Shown piece after piece: positions 16,335-25,287 of a stretch of 42,692 nt of DNA. Origin of the DNA: Bacillus sp. DNRA2 (GTDB taxonomy: Bacteria; Bacillota; Bacilli; Bacillales; Cytobacillaceae); NCBI RefSeq assembly GCF_012843265.1, contig NZ_JABAIT010000028.1:1-42692 (forward strand), read 5' to 3'. The notes under the pieces were generated by a model that searched no databases, was not told where the DNA came from, and was given only the letters and a program-made list of their open reading frames with translations. The translations under genes and the position numbers were made by a program. The first letter of the stretch is position 1. Every line of letters starts with the position of its first letter.

Positions 16335-16937
16335 CTAATAATGTTCAGTGCCCGCCATCCTAATGGCGGCTTCGTACTCTTCTGGTCGATTCATGTTATA
16401 AAAATATTTATCTAATTGATGCAGTAGATGCTCCGGTATATCTGCTTCAGTGATATAGCGAACATTCAACTTACTCAATAAGCCCCTCACTGTAAGCTCT
16501 TCGTGCCTAATGCTTGCTTCAACTTCTGCACAAATACTTTTCTTGTAAACAGCAAATAGCGGTTGATGTTTTCCATTAATAACCGGTAGCACCGCATCAT
16601 AGTTTTCAGAGGATTCTAGGAGGAAGCCTCCCAATTCCGTTGATATAAACGGCATATCACAGGCTACAACCAAATTTACAGCAAACGGTGAAGCCAATAA
16701 ACCCGCATGGATTCCAGCAAGTGGTCCTTGCCCCGGATAAACATCCGAAACTGTTTTTATTTTTAAAAATTGGTAAGTTTCCGGATCATTCGAAACTATG
16801 ACAATATCAGAAACAAGCTTTGCTAACTCGTCTTTAATTCGTTCAATATTGGGCTTTTGGTTTATTTTAAGCAGTGATTTATTGGCTCCCATTCGGCTTG
16901 ATTTTCCACCTGATAAAATAATCCCTCCTGCTTTCAT
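16335..16937 (-). CDS. mobA: Molybdenum cofactor guanylyltransferase MobA
   Basis: Transfers GMP from GTP to Mo-molybdopterin, forming the MGD cofactor used by DMSO-reductase-family enzymes such as the formate dehydrogenase encoded upstream. The 200-residue protein opens with the nucleotidyltransferase motif LSGGKSSRMGANKS, and has VACDMPFIS (metal-binding Asp) and VINGKHQPLFAVY. The ATG at 16937 follows AGCAGG at 8 bases; a GTG 9 bases earlier overlaps that site. No mobB is present in the window. Confidence 0.92.
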   Translation of the reverse strand: MKAGGIILSGGKSSRMGANKSLLKINQKPNIERIKDELAKLVSDIVIVSNDPETYQFLKIKTVSDVYPGQGPLAGIHAGLLASPFAVNLVVACDMPFISTELGGFLLESSENYDAVLPVINGKHQPLFAVYKKSICAEVEASIRHEELTVRGLLSKLNVRYITEADIPEHLLHQLDKYFYNMNRPEEYEAAIRMAGTEHY

Positions 16938-16992
16938 GAACAACACCTGCTTTTCTATCTTTACTATAACCTAAATACTATCAATAGGTTTA

Positions 16993-17826
16993 TTAATTTG
17001 TTTTATCATCGGATTGTATATTACCCGTTACACTATATCCTTGTTCTTGAGCGATATAATCCAAATGAATCGTTTTAAGATCTAGTAATGATGTCGACGG
17101 CTTTTCAAGGTGCTGTCTAGTATCAATTACTTTCGTGTAGCCTTTACACTTATCACAAACATGAATTTGTGAGGAAGCATCTCCTTCAATTGTTAGGAAT
17201 TGAATCGTTGTATGGTCGTCATTTCCACAGTGTGAACAGGAGATTTTCTTATCTAACCAATATGCTGTACAGCGTGGGCAGTGTAATACCTTTTGACCTT
17301 TGCCCTCGATTTGACCTAAGCGAACCGGCTCTCCGCAAACTGGACAACCACAGCCTGGCACAGCAGCCCCTTTTTCAGCTGCATTTAATCTCGGTTGAAC
17401 CTTTTCGGCAATCAATTGTAAATATGGACGAAGGGCTGTTTCAGCTAAAAATGGCGGTAGCCAAGCAACTAAACCATGCTGTTCAGCAAATTCATTAAAA
17501 TAAACATGATTTAAAGCATATGCTTCCTCTAACCAAAGGACTGCAGTTTTTTCGTTTAATAACTTTACTAATTTATCAAATTCAACCTCTAGTTGAGGGT
17601 TATTTTTCAATAAAACACCTTTTAATTCGTCTATCCACTGTAAAAATAGTGATATATCGAAATCTATCGCCGTAAACGCAGCAATTGGAGCACCTGCTTC
17701 CAGGACTGCTTGATCATAGTTTGGTTTAACTGTATCTGGGTTAATGTTTTTTTTCCATTGCTCTTGAAGTTTGATGATTTCTTTTTGGAGATTTAAATAT
17801 TCTTTTGATACCACAGATGTCTTCAT
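16993..17826 (-). CDS. fdhE: Formate dehydrogenase accessory protein FdhE
   Basis: Cytoplasmic rubredoxin-like protein needed to assemble respiratory formate dehydrogenase; it binds the catalytic subunit and iron. The C-terminal half has four CxxC pairs typical of FdhE (GCPVCGEP, HCPRCTAYW, SCSHCGND, VCDKCKGY), and the N-terminal ~130 residues are helical. At 277 residues it is slightly shorter than the E. coli protein. The ATG at 17826 follows AAGAGGTG; a GTG 9 bases before overlaps that site. It sits downstream of fdnGHI, separated by a 134-bp repeat and a hairpin, and upstream of mobA. Confidence 0.9.
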   Translation of the reverse strand: MKTSVVSKEYLNLQKEIIKLQEQWKKNINPDTVKPNYDQAVLEAGAPIAAFTAIDFDISLFLQWIDELKGVLLKNNPQLEVEFDKLVKLLNEKTAVLWLEEAYALNHVYFNEFAEQHGLVAWLPPFLAETALRPYLQLIAEKVQPRLNAAEKGAAVPGCGCPVCGEPVRLGQIEGKGQKVLHCPRCTAYWLDKKISCSHCGNDDHTTIQFLTIEGDASSQIHVCDKCKGYTKVIDTRQHLEKPSTSLLDLKTIHLDYIAQEQGYSVTGNIQSDDKTN

Positions 17827-17854
17827 GAGCTGCACCTCTTTCGTTTTTAAAGGG

Positions 17855-17884
17855 AATGGCTGTCCTTTTACAGACAGCCATTTT
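17855..17884. terminator. Stem-loop between fdnI and fdhE
   Basis: AATGGCTGTC and GACAGCCATT form a 10-bp stem with an 8-base loop. TTTT follows on the plus strand, and only CCCTTTAAAAA on the minus strand. For the fdn operon it would be a weak terminator or a processing hairpin. Confidence 0.5.
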
Positions 17885-17928
17885 AGATTATTGTTATCTG
17901 CGTTTCCGCTTTTTATTAAGGTAATGTA

Positions 17929-18062
17929 TTTTTGATTTCCGCTCCAGGCACTTCGCTTTCCGCGGGGCTAGTTGGGAGCCTCCTCGGCGCATTCGCGCCT
18001 GTGGGGTCTCCCATACCAGCTACTCCCGCAGGAGTCTTCGTGCCTTCCGCTCCAATCAAAAA
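17929..18062. repeat. 134-bp GC-rich intergenic repeat with inverted ends
   Basis: The element begins TTTTTGATT and ends AATCAAAAA, a 9-bp terminal inverted repeat. TTCCGCTCCA occurs near both ends and the core is GC-rich (CGCGGGGC, CCTCCTCGGCGC, GGGGTCTCCC). From memory this resembles a family of short palindromic elements spread through Bacillus-group genomes. It codes for nothing I can see. It lies immediately downstream of fdnI. Confidence 0.75.
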
Positions 18063-18072
18063 TTATCTAAAC

Positions 18073-18792
18073 TTAAGCACCTTTTGTTTTTTTGTCGTCA
18101 TCATGGCCGTGAATTGGAACATCAGGGAAGTTACCCTTTTTCACTTCTTCATTATACCAGTCAGTATAGTGGCTCTTTGCCCACCAAGCAGGTACGATAC
18201 CTGTAACAACACCTTTAAAACCAGGAGCTGAGTGCTTGTGAACAGCTGCCATGTAAATATGACCAACTACTACTGCGATAGCAAGCCCAATGCTGGCACT
18301 ATGAGTAAAGAAGCCCCATTGTACTGCCCAGCGTGGGAAATATGCAGGGAACCACATTGTGAAGCCTGATACGATAATCAAAGTTGCTGTCACAATTTGA
18401 ATCCAAGAGTTAATTTTTTCACCGGCATTAAAGAATGATTGTGGAACATGCTCAAACTTGAATCCAGTAAGTTCTTTACCAGATTGTTTGAACCATTCAA
18501 CATCACGTTTTTTCCAAGTAACAATCTCTTTGAACCAACGGAACAAGCCTTTGCGATCAAAGATAAACCAAATAACCGTTGGCGTACAGAAAATGACTGC
18601 AAAAATTCTATGCACTAAACGTGCGTTTTCAGGTCCACCAAAGACAGGATAGAGCCAGTCGAAGAATTCAGTATACATAGGCAATGCCGAAATGTATAAC
18701 ACCATGAATGAAATGAAATTGATAGCATGTGCCGCAACAAACGCCTTCGAAAAACGTCTTACTTTCACTTCAGGTCCTTTTGGATTACTCAT
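18073..18792 (-). CDS. fdnI: Formate dehydrogenase cytochrome b556 subunit (gamma)
   Basis: Membrane di-haem cytochrome b that passes electrons from the iron-sulfur subunit to quinone. The 239-residue protein has four hydrophobic segments, with likely haem ligands in VAAHAINFIS, LVHRIFAVIF, THSASIGLAI and VVGHIYMAAVHKHSAPGFKG. The last of these is the characteristic FdnI C-terminal motif. The ATG at 18792 has GGAGGTGA 5 bases upstream and overlaps the fdnH stop by 8 bases. Further upstream in-frame codons read through fdnH and are rejected. The His/Asp/Lys-rich tail is cytoplasmic. Confidence 0.93.
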   Translation of the reverse strand: MSNPKGPEVKVRRFSKAFVAAHAINFISFMVLYISALPMYTEFFDWLYPVFGGPENARLVHRIFAVIFCTPTVIWFIFDRKGLFRWFKEIVTWKKRDVEWFKQSGKELTGFKFEHVPQSFFNAGEKINSWIQIVTATLIIVSGFTMWFPAYFPRWAVQWGFFTHSASIGLAIAVVVGHIYMAAVHKHSAPGFKGVVTGIVPAWWAKSHYTDWYNEEVKKGNFPDVPIHGHDDDKKTKGA

Positions 18793-19609
18793 GGCTATCA
18801 CCTCCGCCCGCATGTTCTTTGTCTTTGTTAAATAATCTGTAAGACACGAACATTCCAAGAACGCCCATTGTTGTAGCACCAATCATCATTTTTCCTAGTG
18901 GCTGTGCATAATCCTTCCAAAGCACTGCTGATGTTGGTACTTTTGGTTTTTCAGGAAGGCCGTAAACGGATGGCTTTTCAGCTAATACATAAATAGTATT
19001 CGTTCCGCCAACGCCGTCTGGATTATAAACCATTGCATTTGGATAACGATCTTTTACTTCGCTCAAGCGTTTTTCAGCTTTAGCCATCATTTCGCTTCTT
19101 TCACCAAATGACATCGCACCTGGATGACAAGTAGTTACGCAAGCTGGCTGTAACCCTTCCTCGATACGATCTGTACACATTGTACATTTAGATGCTTTGC
19201 GATATTCTTTACCTTCTTTGTCCTTATATGTTGCTAAGGAAATGACTTCAAATGGACAGTTTTGGACGCAATAACCACAGCCAACGCACTTTTCATGGTC
19301 AACCACGACTGTTCCAAATTCTGTATAACTAATCGCATTTTCTGGGCAAACTTTTTCACAAGCAGCTTCTTTACAATGGAAACAAGCTGAGTGACGGAAT
19401 AAATAATCCAAATTACCCTTAGAATTATCATGCTCGATAAATTGAAGGACGTTCCAAGTATGAGCAGTAACCTTTGCATGCGATTGATTGCTTCCTAGGA
19501 AATCCTCTGGCTCAGCCGGAAGGTCGTTCCAGTTTTTACAAGCAACCATACAGGCACGGCAACCATCACATTTCGTAACATCGACTAACTTTGTATATTC
19601 TTTAGCCAT
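18785..19609 (-). CDS. fdnH: Formate dehydrogenase iron-sulfur subunit (beta)
   Basis: Four-cluster ferredoxin subunit carrying electrons from the selenomolybdenum site to cytochrome b. The 274 residues hold four Cys clusters in order: CDGCRACMVAC, CFHCKEAACEKVCP, CVGCGYCVQNCP and CTMCTDRIEEGLQPACVTTC. A single C-terminal membrane helix (MMIGATTMGVLGMFV) anchors it, as in E. coli FdnH. Its ATG overlaps the fdnG stop by one base (TAATG), and its own stop overlaps fdnI, so all three subunits are translationally coupled. Confidence 0.95.
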   Translation of the reverse strand: MAKEYTKLVDVTKCDGCRACMVACKNWNDLPAEPEDFLGSNQSHAKVTAHTWNVLQFIEHDNSKGNLDYLFRHSACFHCKEAACEKVCPENAISYTEFGTVVVDHEKCVGCGYCVQNCPFEVISLATYKDKEGKEYRKASKCTMCTDRIEEGLQPACVTTCHPGAMSFGERSEMMAKAEKRLSEVKDRYPNAMVYNPDGVGGTNTIYVLAEKPSVYGLPEKPKVPTSAVLWKDYAQPLGKMMIGATTMGVLGMFVSYRLFNKDKEHAGGGDSHE

Positions 19610-22599
19610 TATTTTGCCCTCCTAACATCGCAAAGGAATGCTTTATATTCAGGGATGTTGGTATTAGCGTCCCCGATATGCGGTGTTAAGCGGTTCGCTG
19701 TTCCGCCTGTTGCGATTCCCTTGAAACCAAAGTGCCAAGGCATACCGACTTGGTGAACCGTTTTACCTTTAACTTTGAACGGCTTGAAGCGCTTTGTAAC
19801 CATTGCGTATGCTTCTATTTCACCACGTGCTGTTGTAATTACGATTCTGTCTTTATTGTTAATACCCTTTTCTTTAGCAAGTTGCTCACCAATTTCGACG
19901 AACATGTGTGGTGCTAATTCTGATAACCAAGGCTGGTTACGAGTCATTGCACCGGCTTGCCAGTGTTCAGAAACACGGTAAGTTGTAGCGATAATTGGAT
20001 ATTTCGAAGCATCACCTTGTGTCATGAACTCCTTCACACCGAACTTAGTAGCAGGGTTCAATTGAACGCTAGAGAGTCCATTGGAAACAGGGCTTTCATA
20101 TGGCTCATAGTGCTCTGGGAATGGACCATCGTTCATTGGTGCAAATAATCCGCCTAATCCTGTTGGATTCATGAAGTATGCATCTTTACCACCTGGTGCT
20201 TCTGGTCCGCGATCTTTCGGGAAGTCAGGTACGTCATTACCAACCCAAAGATTTTGTACAGCATCCCACCAAATTCCAGCTTTGTTGTTTTCAGTTGACC
20301 ATGGAGTTCCATCTGGCTTAGCCGCACAACGGTTTCCTAAAATACGACGGTTTGCTGGCCATGCGAATGACCAATTTAGATAGTTACCATTTCCGGTATC
20401 TTTGTTGTCGCGACGTTTCGCAAGATTTCCTTTGGTTTCATCCGGGTAGAAACCAGAGTAAATCCAGCAACCACTTGCAGTTGTACCATCATCTTTAAGC
20501 GCTGCAAAACCTGGAACAAGCTTCTTAGTACCCATTTCATATCCGTTAATTTCACGGCATACTAAATCGATGTCAATGTGTTTACCAGTTCCATAATCCC
20601 AAGTCATCGCATTTAATGATGCAGCAGCTGGACCTGATTCATTTTTGTATAGCTCTTTTAACTTTAGTGCTAATTCATGAATAATTTCTAGGTCGCCTTT
20701 TGACTCGTGCTTTGGCTTAATTGCTTGCCAACGATATTGCATCCAACGTCCGCTGTTTGAAATAGATCCTTCTTTTTCAAATGATGAACATGCTGGTAAG
20801 AAGAATACTTCTGTATCAATTTCAGACGGATTGGCGCCTGCTTCTTTTTGCCAGAAAGCAGATGATTCAGTTTCCCAAAGGTCAATGGCAACCAACCATT
20901 TAAGCTTGCTCATTGCTTCTTGTTCTTTTCCTGCGTTTGGTCCACCAACGATTGGGTTTGTACCAAACATCATTAAGCCTTCCATTTTACCTTCATACAT
21001 TGCATCGAAAATTCTCATGTGAGAATAATCTTTCTTAGGTGTTAATTTCGGCATGTAATGATATCCAAATTCATTTGCAGCTTGTGCGTTGTCGCCATAG
21101 TAAGCTTTCAACAAGCTTGTATAGAATTTTGGTTTATTAGTCCAGTAACCCGCAGCTGGCGTTACCTTCTTCAAGAAGCCCGCATAAGTAGCTTCTTCAG
21201 GTGTTGCAGTTGGAGTTTCCATATATGCTGTAACGTTACCATATAGTAAACCGAAGTCAGTTGAACCTTGAACGTTTGATTCACCGCGCATTGCGTTGAT
21301 ACCACCACCTTGAAGACCAAGGTTTCCAAGTAATAGCTGGATAATACCGTATGAACGTACGTTCTGTGAACCTACAGTATGCTGAGTTGTACCCATTGCA
21401 TAGAGGATGGTACCTGCTTTGCCTGGCTTACCTGTTTCAGCAAACGCTTTAACAACTTTCAAGTAATCTTCTTTCGGTGTACCTGTTACCTCGACAACTG
21501 TATTAACATCGTAACGTGAATAATGCTTTTTCATTAATTGGAACACACAGCGAGGGTCAGAAAGCGTATTGTCGCGAATTAGCTTACCTTCCGCATCCTT
21601 CTTGAATGCCCATTTTGTTTTATCATAGCTTCTTGTTTTTTCATCGTAGCTGTTGAAGATACCATCTTCAAATGAATAATCATCTGTAACGATTAAAGAA
21701 GCGTTAGTGTAATTTACTACGTATTCTTCATGGTATAACTTATTTTCGATAATGTAATTAATCATTCCACCTAAGAACGCGATATCTGCTCCAGAACGAA
21801 TTGGTGCATAAATATCAGATTGGCTAGATGTTCTTGTGTATCTAGGGTCTACAGAAATGATTTTAGCGCCGCGTTCTTTGGCTTGAGTTAACCATCTAAA
21901 GCTAATCGGATGGTTTTCAGCTGGGTTTGCACCCATGATTAAAGCTACATCTGTGTTTTTAAGGTCGATCCAATGGTTTGTCATTGCTCCACGACCAACT
22001 GTAGGCGCCAGACCGGCAACCGTTGAGCTGTGTCATATTCGAGCCTGGTGTTCAATATAGGTTAGGTTTAATCCAGCACGCATAAGTTTACTTAGAAGAT
22101 AAACTTCCTCGTTATCCAATGCTGCTCCACCCATACTAGCAATTGTTTCTACCTTATTTACAGTAATACCATTTTCTTGTGTGATGAAGCTGCGATCGCG
22201 AGTATCTTTAATTTTCTTCGCAATCTCCTCCATCGCCCACTCCCACTCGACTTCTTTCCACTTATCAGCACCTGGCGCACGATACATAGGTTTCTTAACA
22301 CGCTTGTCTGAAGTAAAAATCTGGCGAACAGTCGTACCTTTACTACATAGGGTTCCTTCGTTGATCGGATTGTCTGGATCCCCTTCTGTGTAGACAACGT
22401 CAGTCTCATTGGCATATACCAAGATACCGCAGCCTACTCCACAGAATGGACAAATGGTTGGTGTTGGTTTTAATGCTGCAATTTTAAATTCTTTTGTGCT
22501 AGCTTTAGCTTTTTTATCATCAAAGCCAAGCTCGACTACGGCCATTGTAAGGGCTGTAGCACCAGACAACTTCAAAAATTGTCTTCTTGTAAAATCCAT
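19609..22599 (-). CDS. fdnG: Formate dehydrogenase catalytic subunit (alpha), a selenoprotein
   Basis: Mo/W-bis-MGD enzyme oxidising formate to carbon dioxide. Standard translation splits it at TGA 22033-22035, but the frame is continuous (997 codons including stop) and the TGA falls at EHQARI-U-HSSTVAGLAPTVGRGAM, the selenocysteine position of E. coli FdnG/FdhF. It is therefore Sec189 of a 996-residue protein, and a SECIS hairpin follows. The N-terminus has a twin-arginine signal (TRRQFLKLSG), so the enzyme faces outward. Cys50, Cys53, Cys57 and Cys85 hold a 4Fe-4S cluster. The start is the ATG at 22599 after AGAGGGGG. Expression needs selA, selB, selC and selD, none of which is in this window. 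Confidence 0.95.
22004..22021 (-). promoter_or_regulatory. Bacterial SECIS element of fdnG
   Basis: Eleven bases past the UGA, the mRNA reads GGUUGCCGGUCUGGCGCC: a stem (GCC with GGC, extended by outer GG/CC) closing the loop GGUCU. E. coli fdhF has the near-identical GGUUGCAGGUCUGCACC at the same distance, the SelB recognition hairpin. Confidence 0.92.
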
Positions 22600-22647
22600 C
22601 TTTCTGCCCCCTCTACTACTGTTGTAGAACATCTATAAAACCCTAAA

Positions 22648-23412
22648 TTAATAGGAAGAACCCCCAACTTTCAATTTCTCAAGATCATTGATCACTCTGC
22701 CAAAAGAAGTATAGGCAATTGCCATTTTTCCTCTTAAATAGCCAACGACTTCAATGTTTAGATATTTGGCGAGCTGAACCGCTTGCTTTGTTGCAGCTGT
22801 ACGCGAGCCAATTACCGCAAAGCCAAATTTCGCTGCTTTGGACAGCATTTCATAGGAGACTCTGCCAGTCGTTAATAGAATAAGTTTCTTTGGATCCAAT
22901 CGATTTCGTAATGCATGACCGATTATTTTATCAACAGCGTTATGGCGCCCGATATCCTCGCGAACGACAATACTGCCATCCTCATTGACGATACAAGCTC
23001 CATGCATTCCGCCGGAAACTAAATACATTGGTGACTCTTGTGCGAATTGACTTCGCTTTTTTAATAGATAGCTTAATTGATAGGATTGATGTGAATTTAC
23101 TTTGTCAAAGCTTTTGACATCTGTCATCGAGAAGAAAGTCACACCTCTACCACAGCCAGCTGTATAGTGTTTCTTTTTTGTAAAAAACACTTCACTATCA
23201 AATGCCTCGTTGAGGGTTACATAAATCGTACCCATTTCTTCATTCACTGTAACGTCTTCTACGTCTTCAACCTTGTCAATTAAACCTTCAGAAAATAAAT
23301 ATCCATAAGCCCAATCAATTAAGTCGAAACTTGTTAATTGAAATACAGCGATTTCATATCCGTTTACAGTTAAGGTAATCGGATATTCCTCTGGACAGCC
23401 TTTTCTGTTCAT
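22648..23412 (-). CDS. fdhD: Formate dehydrogenase accessory sulfurtransferase FdhD
   Basis: Transfers sulfur from a cysteine desulfurase to the Mo-bis-MGD cofactor before it enters the formate dehydrogenase; essential for activity. The 254-residue protein shows the family segments EYPITLTVNGYEIA, the active-site region TAGCGRGVTF (a single Cys where E. coli has CxxC), GGMHGACIV, REDIGRHNAVDKIIG and TGRVSYEMLSKAAKFG. AAAGGGGTG precedes the ATG. As first gene of the operon, 49 bases before fdnG, it makes the maturation factor with the enzyme. A promoter and three GTGA elements lie upstream. Confidence 0.94.
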   Translation of the reverse strand: MNRKGCPEEYPITLTVNGYEIAVFQLTSFDLIDWAYGYLFSEGLIDKVEDVEDVTVNEEMGTIYVTLNEAFDSEVFFTKKKHYTAGCGRGVTFFSMTDVKSFDKVNSHQSYQLSYLLKKRSQFAQESPMYLVSGGMHGACIVNEDGSIVVREDIGRHNAVDKIIGHALRNRLDPKKLILLTTGRVSYEMLSKAAKFGFAVIGSRTAATKQAVQLAKYLNIEVVGYLRGKMAIAYTSFGRVINDLEKLKVGGSSY

Positions 23413-23567
23413 AACTTCACCCCTTTATGGCACATAACACCGACGGGATATGCTGATTTGGTTTCCCTTTTCCATCATAGAGATTAGCAATTTGGATGAC
23501 TGCGATAAAAGTCACACACAACAACCTTAACCACTGGTGCAATAGAAAAAACCAATCCCTTAGTCTT

Positions 23568-23595
23568 AATGTACAGCAATAACAAGTTGTGGCAA
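23568..23595 (-). promoter_or_regulatory. Candidate promoter of the fdhD-fdnGHI operon
   Basis: On the minus strand TTGCCA (23590-23595) and TACATT (23568-23573) are 16 bp apart, matching 5 and 4 of 6 consensus positions. It would give a leader of about 150 bases. The weak -10 would suit activator control. Confidence 0.45.
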
Positions 23596-23602
23596 CGGTT
23601 TC

Positions 23603-23663
23603 AATGTGACAAGAACTTATCAATTTCGTGACAATTATTTGGATATTTCGTGAACTGTCACGA
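23603..23663. promoter_or_regulatory. Three GTGA(C) elements spaced 22 bp apart upstream of fdhD
   Basis: GTGAC, GTGAC and GTGAA begin at 23606, 23628 and 23650, with shared flanks (TTTCGTGA in the last two, GTGACAA in the first two). The third also forms the perfect 16-bp inverted repeat TCGTGAACTGTCACGA (23648-23663). They lie directly upstream of the candidate -35, so they look like an activator-binding array. The rest of the 508-base gap to pdxK shows no gene. Confidence 0.5.
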
Positions 23664-23872
23664 TAATAATCTTTACCATATTTTTAATGGAAATAATGAT
23701 ATCTACTTGCCTCTTAATCTTAATATCAGTTCCAAATTATCACAGTAACTTTTCTCACGCTTATCCTAAAATATTGACATTTTGCGCAATTTTTTATTTC
23801 GTTTTTGAAGATTTTTTTTCAAAGACCCCCATATGAGCGAAAGGAAATTTTATTAGCAGTAAATAATACTGA

Positions 23873-23878
23873 TATAAT
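23873..23878 (+). promoter_or_regulatory. -10 box of pdxK
   Basis: TATAAT with a poor -35 (TTATTA at a 17-bp spacer), about 40 bases before the pdxK ribosome site. Confidence 0.45.
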
Positions 23879-23920
23879 AAAAACGATATGATTGTGGCTG
23901 ATTTAAGGAGGATTTTGAAT

Positions 23921-24760
23921 ATGGTGATGAAAAAAGTATTAACAATTGCAGGGTCAGATACGAGCGGAGGCGCGGGGATTCAGGCGGATTTAAAAACGTT
24001 CCAGGAACGTGGCGTATATGGTATGACTGCCCTAACGACAATTGTGACAATGGACCCCAAAAACCATTGGCATCATAATGTATTCCCAATTGCTTTACAA
24101 ACATTGGAAGCGCAACTTGAGACGGCATTGTCCGTTGGCATCGATGCTATGAAAACAGGAATGCTTGGCTCAGTTGAAATTATTGAATTAGCAGCAAAGA
24201 AAATAGATGAAAGTAAAATGGATCGAGTGGTTATCGACCCCGTGATGGTTTGCAAGGGCGAGGATGAAGTTCTCCATCCGGAAACAGCAGAAGCTTTGCG
24301 GGAAGTCCTTGTCCCTCGGGCAACAGTCGTCACACCTAACTTATTTGAAGCAAGTCAATTAGCAAAAGTGAGCCCGATTCGCTCAATTGAGGCGATGAAA
24401 GAAGCGGCAGCAAAGATTCACGAGCTCGGTGCCAAGTATGTGTTAATCAAAGGCGGCAGCAAGCTTGCACATGAGAACGCAGTTGATTTATTGTTTGACG
24501 GGGTTAATTATCAATTATTAGAGTCTGACCGAATTAACACTACCTATATTCATGGCGCCGGCTGTACATATTCCGCTGCGATTACTGCCGAGTTAGCTAA
24601 AGGGAAATCCGTAGAGGAAGCGGTAAAAATCGCTAAAGACTTCATTACAGAAGCGATTCGCCACGGCTTCAAGCTAAATGAATATGTCGGGCCAACGATG
24701 CACAAAGCCTATCGCTTATATGGTGCCGGAGCTTCAGAGGCTGAGCAATTAAGTAAATAA
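23921..24760 (+). CDS. pdxK: Pyridoxine/pyridoxal (hydroxymethylpyrimidine) kinase PdxK
   Basis: Ribokinase-superfamily kinase of vitamin B6 compounds, 279 residues, closest in remembered sequence to B. subtilis PdxK rather than to the thiamine enzyme ThiD, with which it shares its fold. LTIAGSDTSGGAGIQADLKTF is at the N-terminus, and HGAGCTYSAAITAELAKG carries the anion hole and catalytic cysteine/aspartate-region loop near residue 215. The segment MDPKNHWHHNVFPI is the PdxK-type variant. The ATG at 23921 follows AAGGAGG at 9 bases; an ATG at 23888 lacks a site. It is monocistronic with its own terminator. Confidence 0.88.
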   Translation: MVMKKVLTIAGSDTSGGAGIQADLKTFQERGVYGMTALTTIVTMDPKNHWHHNVFPIALQTLEAQLETALSVGIDAMKTGMLGSVEIIELAAKKIDESKMDRVVIDPVMVCKGEDEVLHPETAEALREVLVPRATVVTPNLFEASQLAKVSPIRSIEAMKEAAAKIHELGAKYVLIKGGSKLAHENAVDLLFDGVNYQLLESDRINTTYIHGAGCTYSAAITAELAKGKSVEEAVKIAKDFITEAIRHGFKLNEYVGPTMHKAYRLYGAGASEAEQLSK

Positions 24761-24780
24761 TTGCAATTATATATTTTGGG

Positions 24781-24808
24781 ACAGGACCTGATGTGAGGTC
24801 CTGTTTTA
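24781..24808 (+). terminator. Terminator of pdxK
   Basis: ACAGGACCT and AGGTCCTGT form a perfect 9-bp stem around GATGTG, followed by TTTACTTT, 20 bases past the stop. Confidence 0.88.
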
Positions 24809-24939
24809 CTTTGGAAATTTTACCCGTCGATGCTTTATTTTTCGCAAATCGATATTGTTTTTAGTAAGATGTAAATATGTCAAATTAATGAAGCTGAATC
24901 ATCAGTTGTTTTGAAAGGGAACAGGAAGGAGTTGAACTT

Positions 24940-25287
24940 ATGGAACCAATCAATGCAGAAAAGGTTCAAGAAGCGATTGACCACCTCGCGAATCAAGAGG
25001 TCTATCTCCATCTTGAAACTACGAACGGAGCATACGCCTCCCATTATAATGAATCTTTTCTTTCTGCTGGTGCCTACATTCGTAATGCCTTAGTACAATA
25101 TGAACATGGGAAAATCGTTGGAACCGGTCCGTACCGAGTCGGTCTCAAAATAGGAATCGGTTGGGTTTACGGAGAGGGACTAACTCATTTTGAAATTGAT
25201 AGCGAGGGGCGCATCTTGCTAGCCGGTCATGATAACGAAGGCAAGCTTGCCGTAGCGCTCGAGCTAAGCAAAATACCTTTTGAATAA
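24940..25287 (+). CDS. yojF: YojF family (DUF1806) protein
   Basis: A 115-residue soluble protein of unknown biochemical function, found beside the bacillithiol deacetylase gene in many bacilli. It begins MEPINAEKVQEAIDHLANQ and has the conserved VYLHLETTNGAYASHYNE, GPYRVGLKIGIGWVYGEGLTHFE and LAGHDNEGKLAVALELS. AAGGAGTTGAACTT precedes the ATG. It precedes bshB2 by 150 bases, as yojF-yojG do in B. subtilis, but here a 123-bp repeat has been inserted or retained between them. Confidence 0.9.
   Translation: MEPINAEKVQEAIDHLANQEVYLHLETTNGAYASHYNESFLSAGAYIRNALVQYEHGKIVGTGPYRVGLKIGIGWVYGEGLTHFEIDSEGRILLAGHDNEGKLAVALELSKIPFE

Noticed and set aside
19609-22632. Formate dehydrogenase alpha gene broken by a stop codon (pseudogene or two genes)
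   Set aside because: The frame is uninterrupted on both sides, the TGA sits at the known selenocysteine position and a SECIS hairpin follows.
23417-23623. Small gene of 68 codons upstream of fdhD
   Set aside because: It has no ribosome site, an unusual Cys-rich composition, and covers the region with the promoter and leader of fdhD.
23413-23640. Molybdenum cofactor riboswitch ahead of fdhD
   Set aside because: I looked for the Moco RNA core and saw no convincing match in the leader.
23648-23663. FNR box upstream of fdhD
   Set aside because: The half-sites GTGA and TCAC are separated by 4, not 6, bases.
23921-24760. ThiD of thiamine biosynthesis
   Set aside because: The fold is shared, but the remembered B. 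subtilis PdxK sequence fits better (WHHNVFPI, VMVCKGEDEVLHPE) and no thiamine genes lie nearby.
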